A stretch of DNA of 64,000 bases from contig DATJIF010000103.1 in NCBI GenBank assembly GCA_035493475.1, positions 1 through 64,000 on the forward strand, given 5' to 3'. The notes beneath the pieces were generated by a model. That model made no database searches and was not told where the DNA came from. It was given only the letters and a program-made list of their open reading frames with translations. This DNA is from Actinospica sp035493475 (GTDB taxonomy: Bacteria; Actinomycetota; Actinomycetes; Streptomycetales; Catenulisporaceae). The position numbers were made by a program, and so were the translations under genes. Positions 49,204-58,866 of the stretch are shown in pieces (the stretch's first letter is position 1; the number at the start of each line of letters is the position of its first letter).

Positions 49204-51438
49204 TCAGGTCGTGACCGAGGTGGCGAGCAGCACGCGCAGCAGCGGCAGCGCGGGCAGCGCCCAGAGCGAGATCTCGTCGAGCAGCACGGCCACGAGCCAC
49301 TGCGAGCCGTCGGAGGCCGTCGCGCCAGCCGACAATGCGGAGGTGTAACCCGCCGCCGCCAGGAACTCCGGGGATATCCCCAGGTCACCGGGATTCCAGT
49401 TCGAATCCTGGCCCACCGCCGGGGTGACCGCGCCGAACCCGCGCAACTGCTCGGCCACCCGCGGGATCGGCTCGATCCACTGCGGCGGCGAGGTGGGCGA
49501 GGTCTCGACCGGCCGCGGCGGCGGCTCCGGGACGGCGCCCGGGATCGTGTACGAGCCCGACTCGGAGGCCGCGCGGTAGACGGCCGAGCGCTCCTGGAAC
49601 AGCGGGCCCTGCTGCGTGGCGCGGCGGTATATGTACCAGGACGCGGCGTCCAGACCGCGCGCGACCTGATCCACGATCACCTCGACGCGGTCGGCCCGCT
49701 GCGCGCCGGGCGGCAGCTTGTCGAGCCCGGCGAGCGCCTGGCCGAGCAGTGCCTCGATCGGCGCCGAGGCGCGTCCGCGGCCCGCGGCGATCGGCACGCC
49801 GCGCTGCTGCACCGGAAGCGCCGGATCCGGCGGCTGGCCGCGACCGGCCACGACCGGGGAGAGCGACCGCGAGCGCTTGGCCCGGTACTGCGCGGCGTCG
49901 GCGAGCCGGAACAGGCCGTCCCGCGTGGCCACCCGGCCTATCGGGTCGCCGGTCGAGGCGACGCCGCAGGACATGCCCTCGCCGCCGCGCACGGTCAGCG
50001 CGCGCAGGCACAGGTCCTCGGCCGCGGCCACGGCGTCGTCCGCGGTGAATCCCTCGATCAGCAGGCAGAATTCGTCACCGCCGAGCCGCGCGGCGAGCGC
50101 TCGGGGCAGCCGGGATGCGGCCGCCGAGACGCACGCGCCGAGCTCGACCAGCAGCGCGTCGCCGTGGTCGTGGCCGTGCGTGTCGTTGATCCGCTTGAGG
50201 CCGTTGCCGTCGCAGAGCACGAGCGAGACGACGGTCCCGTCGGTGTTGTGCCGGTCCATCGCGGCGTCCAGCCGGGCGTCGAAGGCGCGCCGGTTGGCGA
50301 GGCCGGTGAGCTGGTCGGTCAGCGCGAGCCGTTCGATGTGCTCCATCTGGCTGGCCCGGGCCAGACCGGCGGCGACCTGCGTGGACAGCGCCTCGGCGTA
50401 GTCGAGGTCGGATTCGCTGTAGTCCGGCTGGTGGATGGAGCGGGCGGCGTAGAGCTCGCCCCAGGCGCGGCCGCCGAACACAATCGGCGCGATCAGCGCG
50501 CAGCGCAGCCCGCGGCTGCGCATCAGGTCCACCCGCTTCGGGTCGCCGGTGCCCGCGTCGGCCGTCTGGATCCACGGCCCGAGGTCGTCCTCGCTCAGCA
50601 GCACGGTCGGGAAGTCGGTGACCGGGTACGTCTCGTCCTTGGGCTGGTCGGAGAGCTCGGCGCCGAGCTGGCCGCCGTGGTTGACCAGCACCCGGAGCAG
50701 CCCGGTGTCCCGCTCCCACATGGAGATGGACACGGCCGCGGCGTCGAGCTGGCGGTACGCCTCCGCCGCGGCCGCCTCAGCCACGTCGAGCGTAGAACTC
50801 GCGTCGGCGATCAGCTTGGTGAACTTGGCCAGCGCCCGCAGCCGCACGGCGAGGTTCGCGGCAGAGTTGGCGTACGCGACCGGATACGGCTCCACCGCAC
50901 CCGGCGCCGAAGGTGCGGCATGCGCACCGCCGGACAGATGCCCGGAGGCGCGTCGCCAGGACGTCGGGCCGGGATCGGCGGGCGCGGGGACCGAACCGGG
51001 CACCGGACCCGGCGTACCGGGATCGGGGCCGGGAACCTGCCCCGGACCGGACATGAAGCCGGGAATCGGACCGAAATCGGGAACCGGGCCGAAGCCGGGC
51101 ATGGAACCGGCGACCGGGCCGGGAACCGGGCCTGGCACCGGACCATAACCGGGTATCTGCCCCTGCCCCTGCCCCTGACCCTGCCCCTGCCCCGTCCCCG
51201 GAATCGGAGCGGGCACGGGTCCGAGCCCGGGAACCTGCCCCGGGCTCGGACCGAACGTCGGCATGCGAACCGGGCCGAGGCCGGAACCGGGAACCGGACC
51301 AGGGCCGGGCATGGATCCCGGAACCTGGCCCGGCGCGGGCACGGGACCGGGCGCGGCGTGGCTCCCCCGGGCCCCGCCTTCGAGGTCGCCGCGGCCAGAC
51401 CGATTCACCCGCCCCTGCCTTCCGCGTCCGGCCGCCAC
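49204..51438 (-). CDS. Diguanylate cyclase with Pro/Gly-repeat N-terminus and GAF domain
   Basis: About 744 residues. Residues about 30-180 are low-complexity repeats of PGPVPG and GQGQGQ type. A GAF-like domain follows (about 195-355, ISMWERDTGLLRVLVNHGGQ and APIVFGGRAWGELYAAR), then a GGDEF domain (about 365-525) with the intact signature ARLGGDEFCLLI, indicating c-di-GMP synthesis. A C-terminal region of about 200 residues of unknown type ends the protein. In streptomycetes c-di-GMP controls the switch from vegetative growth to sporulation. GTG 51438 is assumed; GTG near 51408 has a better RBS. Confidence 0.82.
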   Translation of the reverse strand: MAAGRGRQGRVNRSGRGDLEGGARGSHAAPGPVPAPGQVPGSMPGPGPVPGSGLGPVRMPTFGPSPGQVPGLGPVPAPIPGTGQGQGQGQGQGQIPGYGPVPGPVPGPVAGSMPGFGPVPDFGPIPGFMSGPGQVPGPDPGTPGPVPGSVPAPADPGPTSWRRASGHLSGGAHAAPSAPGAVEPYPVAYANSAANLAVRLRALAKFTKLIADASSTLDVAEAAAAEAYRQLDAAAVSISMWERDTGLLRVLVNHGGQLGAELSDQPKDETYPVTDFPTVLLSEDDLGPWIQTADAGTGDPKRVDLMRSRGLRCALIAPIVFGGRAWGELYAARSIHQPDYSESDLDYAEALSTQVAAGLARASQMEHIERLALTDQLTGLANRRAFDARLDAAMDRHNTDGTVVSLVLCDGNGLKRINDTHGHDHGDALLVELGACVSAAASRLPRALAARLGGDEFCLLIEGFTADDAVAAAEDLCLRALTVRGGEGMSCGVASTGDPIGRVATRDGLFRLADAAQYRAKRSRSLSPVVAGRGQPPDPALPVQQRGVPIAAGRGRASAPIEALLGQALAGLDKLPPGAQRADRVEVIVDQVARGLDAASWYIYRRATQQGPLFQERSAVYRAASESGSYTIPGAVPEPPPRPVETSPTSPPQWIEPIPRVAEQLRGFGAVTPAVGQDSNWNPGDLGISPEFLAAAGYTSALSAGATASDGSQWLVAVLLDEISLWALPALPLLRVLLATSVTT
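50990..51345. repeat. Pro/Gly codon repeat region in the GGDEF gene
   Basis: Short CCGGGAACCGG-like units recur through the 5' third of the gene and encode P-G-P-V/I motifs with a GQ run. Prone to slippage. Confidence 0.6.
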
Positions 51439-51509
51439 CGGACGCGCTAGGTACTCGCCTGCCTTCTCGGTTCCCTTCCCCGGTGCCGCGAGGGCCCCGG
51501 AGCGCTGCG

Positions 51510-52022
51510 TCAGCCGTGCGCCGCCGCGGGGTCGCCCGAGATCAGCGTGCTTATCTCGCGCTGGGTCTCCTCGACCCGCGGGATGTCGTTCAGCAGCACC
51601 TGTCCGTGCTCGCCGGCGGACTCGACCACGAGGGTGCCGCAGCCGAGCATCCGGTCCAGGATCGAGTCGTGCCGGAACGAGACGTCGTTGATCTTCTCCA
51701 GCGGCAGGTCGCGGCCCACGCGGTGCACGAACCCGAGCCGTATGATCAGCCGCCGGTTGGTGATGACGTAGTTGCTGAAGAGCCAGTGCATCCAGGGACG
51801 CACGGTGAAGTAGAGGATCACGCCCAGCGCCACCACGCCGATCGCTATCCAGCTGATCTCACCGCTCGTCTTGCTCGGGCTCGGCGAGACGGTCAGCAGG
51901 AAGCCGGCGGCGCCGCAGGTCACCAGGAGCACGATGACCGGCAGGACCAGGGCTTTCCAGTGCGGGCGCAGTTCGAGGTCGATGCGCTCGCCCTCGCTCA
52001 GAAGTCGGGTCGGGTACCCCAT
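51510..52022 (-). CDS. Bacterial PH-domain membrane protein
   Basis: A protein of 170 residues with two membrane helices (about 25-48 and 60-80) and a bPH2 domain (WLFSNYVITNRRLIIRLGFV, about 85-104, through VSFRHDSILDRMLGCGTLVV). Members attach to the membrane and have unknown partners. Gene order with birA and the carboxylase is conserved in actinomycetes. Confidence 0.88.
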   Translation of the reverse strand: MGYPTRLLSEGERIDLELRPHWKALVLPVIVLLVTCGAAGFLLTVSPSPSKTSGEISWIAIGVVALGVILYFTVRPWMHWLFSNYVITNRRLIIRLGFVHRVGRDLPLEKINDVSFRHDSILDRMLGCGTLVVESAGEHGQVLLNDIPRVEETQREISTLISGDPAAAHG

Positions 52023-52151
52023 CGTGTGCTGTTCCTCTCCCCCCTCGCGTCGAGGGTGACCTTAGGTGACCACGGCTGTTCGGCTCCGTGTGGGCCCCAT
52101 CCTGGCATGCCACACCGACAGAAATCCACGGCCGCCCAAGGCTTCTGATGC

Positions 52152-53000
52152 TCAGTTACCCGTCGACGGGCGAAGATGAACCACGTCCCCCGCACCGATC
52201 GGGGTTTCCCGCTGGTCAGCGGTGGTGACCAGGAGCGCGCCGTCCCGGTCCACGCCGGTCGCGCGCCCGGTCACCGTCCGTTCCCCGGGCAGCTCAGCGC
52301 GCACGTCGCGGCCGATCGTGACGCAGGCCTCGGCGTAGGCGTCGCGCAAGCCCGCGGCCTCGGCGTCGCCACCGGCCTGCGACCAGCGGGAATACCAGTC
52401 GCCGAAGGAGCGCAGCAGCGCGCGCAGCAGTGTGTCACGGTCCGTGGACTCGGCCCCGGCCAGCGCCAGCGAGCACGCGGTCGGCACGGGAAGTTCGTCC
52501 TCGCGCAACGTGACGTTGATACCGATCCCCACCACCACGCCGGACGCGTCGGGAACCGTCTCGCACAGGATCCCGCCGAGCTTGCGATCAGCCAGTTCGC
52601 CCTCCGCGACGACGAGGTCGTTGGGCCACTTGAGCCCGATCTCCAGCCGGGAGGCGCGGGCGACGCCCTCCCGCGCGGCGAGCCCGGCCAGCAGCGGCAG
52701 CCAGGTCCAGGTGGCGGCCGGCGACTCGGGCCGGACCAGGATCGAGACGAAAAGACCTGAACGCGCCGGAGCCGTCCAGGTACGCCCGAGTCTTCCCTTT
52801 CCCGCGCTCTGCTCCTCGGCGACGAGCACCGAGGCGTGCGGCGCGCCGTCCGCGGCGGCGCCGATCATCGCGGTGTTGGTGGACTCCACGCTCGGCAGCA
52901 CGCGGATCGCGGAGACGAACCCGCCGGGCGTCATCAACGCCCGCTGCACACTGCGCTCATCCAACGGCGGACGGTCGAGGTCGTTGTAGGCAGACACCAT
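52152..53000 (-). CDS. birA: Biotin-[acetyl-CoA-carboxylase] ligase
   Basis: A protein of 282 residues without the N-terminal HTH of E. coli BirA. Biotinyl-AMP loop GKGRLGRTW near 66-74, KWPNDL near 123, and GIGINV near 150. It attaches biotin to the carboxylase alpha subunit at the right window edge. Divergent from the carboxyltransferase gene across 89 bp. Confidence 0.93.
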   Translation of the reverse strand: MVSAYNDLDRPPLDERSVQRALMTPGGFVSAIRVLPSVESTNTAMIGAAADGAPHASVLVAEEQSAGKGRLGRTWTAPARSGLFVSILVRPESPAATWTWLPLLAGLAAREGVARASRLEIGLKWPNDLVVAEGELADRKLGGILCETVPDASGVVVGIGINVTLREDELPVPTACSLALAGAESTDRDTLLRALLRSFGDWYSRWSQAGGDAEAAGLRDAYAEACVTIGRDVRAELPGERTVTGRATGVDRDGALLVTTADQRETPIGAGDVVHLRPSTGN

Positions 53001-53089
53001 GCGACGAGCCTAAGCCCGTCGGCTACATTGGCTCGGGACGCCGTCAGGAGTTCCTCCGATGGACACCACCGGGAGCAGAAGAAGCCGCT

Positions 53090-54658
53090 ATGACCGACAC
53101 GACCGACATCCACACGACCGCGGGCAAGCTCGCCGGGCTGCGCGCCCGGATCGACGAGGCGGTGCACGCCGGGTCCGCGCGGGCCGTGGAGAAGCAGCAC
53201 GCCAACGGCAAGCTGACCGCGCGCGAGCGGATCGACCTGCTGCTCGACGAGGGGTCCTTCCAGGAGCTCGACGAGTTCGCCCGGCACCGCAGCACGAACT
53301 TCGGGATCGAGAACAACCGGCCGTACACCGACGGCGTGGTCACCGGCCACGGCACGGTGGACGGGCGCCCGGTCTGCGTCTACTCGCAGGACTTCACGAT
53401 CTTCGGCGGCTCGCTCGGCGAGGTCAACGGCGAGAAGATCTGCAAGGTCATGGACCTCGCGATGAAGATCGGCTGCCCGCTGGTCGGCATCAACGACGGC
53501 GGCGGCGCGCGGATCCAGGAGGGCGTGGTCGCGCTCGGCGCCTTCGCCGACATCTTCAAGCGCAACGTGCACGCCTCGGGCGTGATCCCGCAGATCTCGC
53601 TGATCGTGGGACCGGCGGCGGGCGGCGCGGTGTACTCCCCCGCGCTGACCGACTTCATCGTGATGGTCGACCAGACCTCGCACATGTTCATCACCGGCCC
53701 GGACGTGATCAAGACCGTCACCGGCGAGGACGTGGGCTTCGAGGAGCTCGGCGGCGCGCACACGCACAACACCAAGTCGGGCAACGCGCACTACCAGGCG
53801 TCCGACGAGAAGGACGCCATCGAGTACGTCCGGGCGCTGCTGTCCTACCTGCCGCAGAACAACCTGGAGGACCCGCCGGTCTTCGAGGCCGAGGACGACC
53901 TGGCGGCGGACGCCGAGCTCGACACGCTCATCCCGGACTCCGCGAACCAGCCGTACGACATGCACACGGTGATCGAGCACGTGCTGGACGAGGGCGACTT
54001 CCTCGAGGTGCAGCCGCTGTTCGCGCCGAACATCATCGTCGGCTTCGGCCGGGTCGAGGGGCGCAGCGTCGGCGTGGTGGCGAACCAGCCGATGCAGTAC
54101 GCCGGCTGCCTGGACATCGACGCCTCGGAGAAGGCGGCGCGGTTCATCCGGACCTGCGACGCGTACAACGTCCCGGTGCTCACCTTCGTGGACGTGCCGG
54201 GCTTCCTGCCGGGCACCGACCAGGAGTGGAACGGCATCATCCGGCGCGGCGCGAAGCTGCTCTACGCGTACGCCGAGGCGACCGTGCCGCTGGTCACGGT
54301 GATCACCCGCAAGGCCTTCGGCGGCGCGTACGACGTCATGGGCTCCAAGCACCTCGGCGCGGACATCAACGTGGCCTGGCCGACGGCGCAGATCGCGGTG
54401 ATGGGCGCGCAGGGCGCGGTGAACATCCTGCGCCGCAAGGAGATCGCGGAGGCCGAGGACGTCGAGGCCAAGCGCGCCGAGCTGATCGCCGAGTACGAGG
54501 ACACGCTGTTCAACCCGTACGTGGCGGCCGAGCGCGGATACGTGGACTCGGTGATCGAGCCCTCGCAGACCCGCGCGTTCGTCGCCCGGGCGCTGCGCAC
54601 CCTGCGCACCAAGCGCGCCACCCTGCCGCCCAAGAAGCACGGGAACATCCCGCTGTGA
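53090..54658 (+). CDS. pccB: Acyl-CoA carboxylase beta subunit (carboxyltransferase)
   Basis: A carboxyltransferase of 522 residues transferring CO2 from biotin to acetyl- or propionyl-CoA. N-terminal VEKQHANGKLTARERIDLLL, the oxyanion-loop-type GGGARIQEGVVALG, and the second half with FVDVPGFLPGTDQEWNGIIR and AFGGAYDVMGSKHLGADI are intact. It works with the alpha subunit at 63532 and the epsilon subunit directly downstream. Acetyl versus propionyl specificity cannot be settled by eye. Confidence 0.93.
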   Translation: MTDTTDIHTTAGKLAGLRARIDEAVHAGSARAVEKQHANGKLTARERIDLLLDEGSFQELDEFARHRSTNFGIENNRPYTDGVVTGHGTVDGRPVCVYSQDFTIFGGSLGEVNGEKICKVMDLAMKIGCPLVGINDGGGARIQEGVVALGAFADIFKRNVHASGVIPQISLIVGPAAGGAVYSPALTDFIVMVDQTSHMFITGPDVIKTVTGEDVGFEELGGAHTHNTKSGNAHYQASDEKDAIEYVRALLSYLPQNNLEDPPVFEAEDDLAADAELDTLIPDSANQPYDMHTVIEHVLDEGDFLEVQPLFAPNIIVGFGRVEGRSVGVVANQPMQYAGCLDIDASEKAARFIRTCDAYNVPVLTFVDVPGFLPGTDQEWNGIIRRGAKLLYAYAEATVPLVTVITRKAFGGAYDVMGSKHLGADINVAWPTAQIAVMGAQGAVNILRRKEIAEAEDVEAKRAELIAEYEDTLFNPYVAAERGYVDSVIEPSQTRAFVARALRTLRTKRATLPPKKHGNIPL

Positions 54659-54882
54659 CCGACAACGACAACGCGGTGCGGATCGTGCGCGGCGAGCCCT
54701 CGGCCGAGGAACTCGCCGCGCTGGTGACGGTGCTCGCGGCGCGGGCCGCGGCGGGCGGCGGCGAGCCGGGCGCGGCCCCGGCGGCGGCCTCCGGCTGGAC
54801 GGACCGGGCGCGCTACGTGCGCTCGGCGCGGGTCGATTTCGGCGCGCGCGCAGGTTGGCGGGCCTCGGCGCTGCCGCGCTGA
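54655..54882 (+). CDS. pccE: Acyl-CoA carboxylase epsilon subunit
   Basis: A protein of 75 residues. The start overlaps the beta-subunit stop as GTGA. The N-terminus VRIVRGEPSAEELAALVTVL and the Ala-rich linker ending in W are typical of the small actinobacterial epsilon subunit that stimulates carboxylase activity. Confidence 0.88.
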   Translation: MTDNDNAVRIVRGEPSAEELAALVTVLAARAAAGGGEPGAAPAAASGWTDRARYVRSARVDFGARAGWRASALPR

Positions 54883-54907
54883 CGCCATCTCACATCTAAG
54901 GAGTAAC

Positions 54908-55528
54908 GTGCGCTTCGTCCTCGCGTCCCAGTCCCCGGCCCGCCTGGCCACGCTGCGGGCGGCCGGTCTGGAACCGGAGCAGATCGTCAGCGGCGTGGAC
55001 GAGGACGCGTTCGACGCGGCGAGTCCCGCCGAGCTGGCGCTGCAGCTCGCGATCGCGAAGGCGCAGACCGTCGCGGCCAAGGTCGGCGCGGACGCGATCG
55101 TGATGGGCTGCGACTCGGTGCTGGACTTCGGCGGCAAGGCGCTGGGCAAGCCGGGCGACGTCGACGAGGCGCGCGCCCGCTGGCAGGAGATGCGCGGCAA
55201 GGACGGCATCCTCGTCACCGGCCACTGCGTCGTGGACACCCGCGGCGGCGCCGATCCGGACGACTGGAAGGTCGCGCTGGACGTGAATCCGACGATGGTC
55301 CGGTTCGTCGAGGTCTCCGACGAGGAGATCGAGGCGTACCTGGCCAGCGGCGAGCCGCTGCACGTGGCCGGGGCGTTCACCCTGGACGGGCTCGGCGGCT
55401 GGTTCGTCGAGTCGATCGTGGGCGACCCGTCGAACGTCGTCGGCATCTCGCTTCCGCTGGTCCGGCGGCTGCTCGGCGAGGTCGGCGTGACCGTGCCGGA
55501 GCTGTGGAAGTCGCACCCGGCCCGGTAG
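54908..55528 (+). CDS. maf: Maf-like nucleoside triphosphate pyrophosphatase
   Basis: A protein of 206 residues. Opens RFVLASQSPARLATLRAAGL, with GCDSVLDFGGKALGKPG near 75-91 and a C-terminal NVVGISLPLVRRLL. Hydrolyses non-canonical NTPs and may act in division control. GTG 54908 has AAGGAG 5 nt upstream. Its stop is 1 bp from the convergent dehydratase stop. Confidence 0.92.
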   Translation: MRFVLASQSPARLATLRAAGLEPEQIVSGVDEDAFDAASPAELALQLAIAKAQTVAAKVGADAIVMGCDSVLDFGGKALGKPGDVDEARARWQEMRGKDGILVTGHCVVDTRGGADPDDWKVALDVNPTMVRFVEVSDEEIEAYLASGEPLHVAGAFTLDGLGGWFVESIVGDPSNVVGISLPLVRRLLGEVGVTVPELWKSHPAR

Positions 55529-55529
55529 C

Positions 55530-56486
55530 TCAGCTGTTCAGCACGTCGGCAAGCTCGGCTTCGCTGGCGTTCCCGCCGCTGCAGATCACGCCGACCCGCG
55601 CACCCGCGTAGTGGTCGCGGACGGACCAGAGCCCGGCCAGAGCGACGGCTCCCGCGCCCTCGGCCATCGTGTGCGCGGAGGTCAGCATGAGTCGTTGCGC
55701 GGCGCGGACGTCGGCGTCGTCCACGAGCAGGAAGTCGTGCAGCAGCTCACGCATGATGCGCTGCGGCAGCGCGAAGGGCTTCGCCGTGGAGACGCCCTCG
55801 ATAACCGTAAGATTCGGCCGATCGACGAGCTCGCCGCCGCGCCACGAGTCGTGCGCCGACGGGGCCTGCGCGGACTGCACGCCGATCACGCGGCAGTTCG
55901 GCGCGAGTTCGGCCGCCGCGAGACAGGCCCCTGCCGCGCCGGTGCCGGAGCCGACCGGGACGAAGAGCGCGGTGAGATCGGGGGCGCGTTCGAGCAGTTC
56001 GATGGTGGCCGTCCCGACCCCCGCGATCAGGGCCGGTTCGTCGCCCGAATCCACGTAATACGCGCCGGTCTCCCGCGCGATCCGGTCGGCGATGACGCGG
56101 CAGTCGTCGAACCGCTCGCCCTCGAGCACGAGGTTCGCCCCGAGCGCACGGACGGAGGCGGCCTTGGCGGGATTCGCGTTCTCCGGCATCACGATCGTGC
56201 ACGGCGCTCCGAAGTGGGCGGCGGCGTACGCGACGGACTGCGCGTGGTTGCCCGTCGACGCGGCGACCACGCCGTTCGCCCGCTGCTTGTCATCAAATGA
56301 GGCCAGAAGCGTGAGCCCGCCACGTACCTTGAACGCCCCGACCGGCTGCGCGTTCTCGTGCTTGACCCACACCTGCGCGCCGACGGCCGCGTCCAGGACC
56401 GGATAGTGCCAGGACGGTGTCGGCGGAAGCAGGTCGGCGAGCACGGTCCGGGCGGCGGCGAGATCGGCGAACGTCGGAGTCCCCAT
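55530..56486 (-). CDS. Threonine/serine dehydratase-like PLP enzyme (short form)
   Basis: Fold-type II enzyme of 318 residues. The PLP lysine is about K53 in GAFKVRGGL; STGNHAQSVAYAA near 80-92 and the glycine loop PVGSGTGAAGACLAA near 177-191 are intact. It lacks the C-terminal ACT domain of the 2980 gene and is shorter, like catabolic threonine/serine dehydratases. Substrate specificity is uncertain. Confidence 0.88.
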   Translation of the reverse strand: MGTPTFADLAAARTVLADLLPPTPSWHYPVLDAAVGAQVWVKHENAQPVGAFKVRGGLTLLASFDDKQRANGVVAASTGNHAQSVAYAAAHFGAPCTIVMPENANPAKAASVRALGANLVLEGERFDDCRVIADRIARETGAYYVDSGDEPALIAGVGTATIELLERAPDLTALFVPVGSGTGAAGACLAAAELAPNCRVIGVQSAQAPSAHDSWRGGELVDRPNLTVIEGVSTAKPFALPQRIMRELLHDFLLVDDADVRAAQRLMLTSAHTMAEGAGAVALAGLWSVRDHYAGARVGVICSGGNASEAELADVLNS

Positions 56487-56646
56487 GCCAGCAGATCCTG
56501 CCAGCGTGTTCGACGCGACGCCACGCGTACGCGCGGGCCAATCGAGGCTGCGTGGACCGTTTCCCGACTACTCCGGACGAGTGGCGGTTTCACTCATCCG
56601 AGCGGCGACGACCGCGAAATGACTATCTGTCACATAGGGTCACAGC

Positions 56647-57486
56647 GTGACCGCGCCCGACGTGCCCCGCTCGAGCCCCTGGTCGCGGCGATCCATGCTG
56701 CGCGCGCTCGCCCCGCTGCCGCTGCTCGCCGTCGGCGGCTGCGGCGGATCCGGTGCGGCGAGCGGATCCAGCGGCACGGCGCGCACCTCGGCCGCAGCCC
56801 CGCGCACGTCCGCGGCCGCGTCCACATCCCCGACCCCCACCGTGGTCGGCGCCACCCCAGTCGCCCTCACCCAGCCCGAGGTCTCGCAGGCCCCCGCCGT
56901 GACCGACGCCGTCGCACTCACCTTCCACGGCGACGGCACCCCCGAGCTCGCCGAGGCACTGCTCAGCGAGGCGGAGAAGGCGGACGCGCGGCTGACCGTG
57001 CTCGCCGTGGGCCGCTGGCTCGCGCGCTACCCCCAGATGGCCGAACGCGTGCTCAAGGGCGGCCACGAACTCGGCAACCACACCGAGAACCACCTCGACA
57101 TCGACGCGATGTCCGAGTCCCAGGCGTACGACGAGATCGAGCGGTGCGCGCAACGGCTCGAACAGCTGACGGGCTCGCGCGGCCGCTGGTTCCGGCAGTC
57201 GCAGGCGCAGCACGCGAACACGGTCGTGCGGGCGGCGGCGAAGCGCGCGGGCTACGGAACGCTGCTGTCCTACGACCTCGATCCGCTGGACTACACCGAC
57301 CCCGGCAGCAGCCGGATCGTGAACAACGTGCTCGACCAGGTCCGCGGCGGCGACGTCGTCTCCCTGCACCTCGGGCACAGCGAGACCGTGACCGCGCTGC
57401 CGACGATCCTGGCCGGCCTCGAGCGGCGCGGCCTGCGGGCCGTCACGGCGTCAGAACTGTTCCCGACCACGCAGACGCAGAGGTAG
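56647..57486 (+). CDS. Polysaccharide-deacetylase-like Tat lipoprotein
   Basis: A protein of 279 residues. The N-terminus SRRSMLRALAPLPLLAVGGC has a twin-arginine pair and a lipobox, suggesting a Tat-exported lipoprotein. NodB-like fold: the first motif reads ALTFHGDGTPELA rather than TFDDG, the HxxxH-type motif GNHTENHLDID is present, and RWFRQSQAQH replaces RPPYG. The catalytic base aspartate is thus doubtful. Likely acts on a cell-wall glycan or has lost activity. Operonic with the next gene (6 bp gap). Confidence 0.8.
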   Translation: MTAPDVPRSSPWSRRSMLRALAPLPLLAVGGCGGSGAASGSSGTARTSAAAPRTSAAASTSPTPTVVGATPVALTQPEVSQAPAVTDAVALTFHGDGTPELAEALLSEAEKADARLTVLAVGRWLARYPQMAERVLKGGHELGNHTENHLDIDAMSESQAYDEIERCAQRLEQLTGSRGRWFRQSQAQHANTVVRAAAKRAGYGTLLSYDLDPLDYTDPGSSRIVNNVLDQVRGGDVVSLHLGHSETVTALPTILAGLERRGLRAVTASELFPTTQTQR

Positions 57487-57492
57487 AACCCG

Positions 57493-58731
57493 GTGAAGAT
57501 CACCACCCGCCGTCGTATCGTCCTCGGTGCGGGCGTCGCCGCGACCGTGGCCCTCATCTGGACCGCCGCGAACACGCTGGGCTCCGACGACGAGAGCGGG
57601 CCGAACTCGCAGATCGCCGCCTCGGGACGGCAGGCTGCGGACACCTCCGCGTCCCCCTCGCACAGCCGCTCGGCAAGCAGGCCGACGACGGTGCAGATGC
57701 GGCAGGCCGCGCTGCCCGGGATGCCGGAGTACGACCCGACGGACCTGTACGCGGCGGACCGGCCGAACCAGCTCTCCTCGGTGGTGAAGAACTTCCCGAG
57801 CTTCGTCTACGTGCCCAACACGGAGTCGAACACGGTCTCGGTCATCGACCCGGCCACGTACAAGGTGGTGCGCACCGTGCCCGTCGGCGAGCAGCCGCAG
57901 CACGTCGTGCCGAGCTGGGACCTCAAGACGCTGTGGGTGAACAACGACCTGGGCAACTCGCTCACCCCGATCAACCCGGCCACCGGCCAGTTCGGCACCC
58001 CGGTCTCCGTGCACGACCCGTACAACCTCTACTTCACCCCGGACGGCAAGTCGGCGGTGGTGATGGCCGAGGCGGACCGCGAGATCGTCTTCCGCGACCC
58101 GCACACGATGGCCATCCAGACCGTGCTGCACGTGCCCTGCGAGGGCGTGAACCACGCCGACTTCTCGCCCGACGGCAGCTACTTCATCGCCTCCTGCGAG
58201 TTCAGCGGCCAACTGCTGAAGGTCGACACCGCCAAGCACACGCTGCTCGGCGAACTCGACCTGGAGCACGGCGCGATGCCGCAGGACGTCAAGATCTCCC
58301 CCGACGGCCGCGTCTGGTACGTCGCCGACATGGAGACCAGCGGAGTCTGGACCCTCAACGGCGACACCTTCAAGACCACCGGCTTCATCCCGACCGGCCT
58401 CGGCGCCCACGGCCTCTACGTGAGCCGCGACTCGAAGAGCCTCTACATCACCAACCGCGGCGAGGGCTCCATCAGCGTGCTGGATTTCGCCACCGGCAAA
58501 CTCGTCGCGAAATGGAAGATCCCGGGCCACGCGAGCCCTGACATGGGCGGCGTATCCGCCGACGGCAAGGTCCTGTGGCTCACCGGCCGCTACGACGCCG
58601 AGGTCTACGCCGTCTCGACCACCGACGGCCACCTCATCGCCCGCATCCCCGTCGGCGACGGCCCGCACGGCCTCTGCGTATACCCCCAGCCCGGCCGCTA
58701 TTCCCTCGGCCACACCGGCATTTTCCGCTAA
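57493..58731 (+). CDS. YVTN beta-propeller protein, probably secreted
   Basis: A protein of 412 residues with TRRRIVLGAGVAATVALIWT at the start, a Tat-like or Sec anchor, then a seven-bladed YVTN/YncE propeller (VYVPNTESNTVSVIDPATYK, HVVPSWDLKTLWVNNDLGNS and further blades to HGLCVYPQPG). These propellers bind surface or redox partners. Co-transcribed with the deacetylase-like gene; the two may form an envelope unit. Confidence 0.82.
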   Translation: MKITTRRRIVLGAGVAATVALIWTAANTLGSDDESGPNSQIAASGRQAADTSASPSHSRSASRPTTVQMRQAALPGMPEYDPTDLYAADRPNQLSSVVKNFPSFVYVPNTESNTVSVIDPATYKVVRTVPVGEQPQHVVPSWDLKTLWVNNDLGNSLTPINPATGQFGTPVSVHDPYNLYFTPDGKSAVVMAEADREIVFRDPHTMAIQTVLHVPCEGVNHADFSPDGSYFIASCEFSGQLLKVDTAKHTLLGELDLEHGAMPQDVKISPDGRVWYVADMETSGVWTLNGDTFKTTGFIPTGLGAHGLYVSRDSKSLYITNRGEGSISVLDFATGKLVAKWKIPGHASPDMGGVSADGKVLWLTGRYDAEVYAVSTTDGHLIARIPVGDGPHGLCVYPQPGRYSLGHTGIFR

Positions 58732-58866
58732 GCCGAACGAGTGCATGAGACGTCGTTAGTAATACAAATACGGCGCCGAATAGTACTCCTATAGAGTGAT
58801 TCAGCAACGACGTCTTCCTTTCAGTCGGCGAGCATGCTGGACTTGCCCTGGAAGGAGGAGGCCGCT

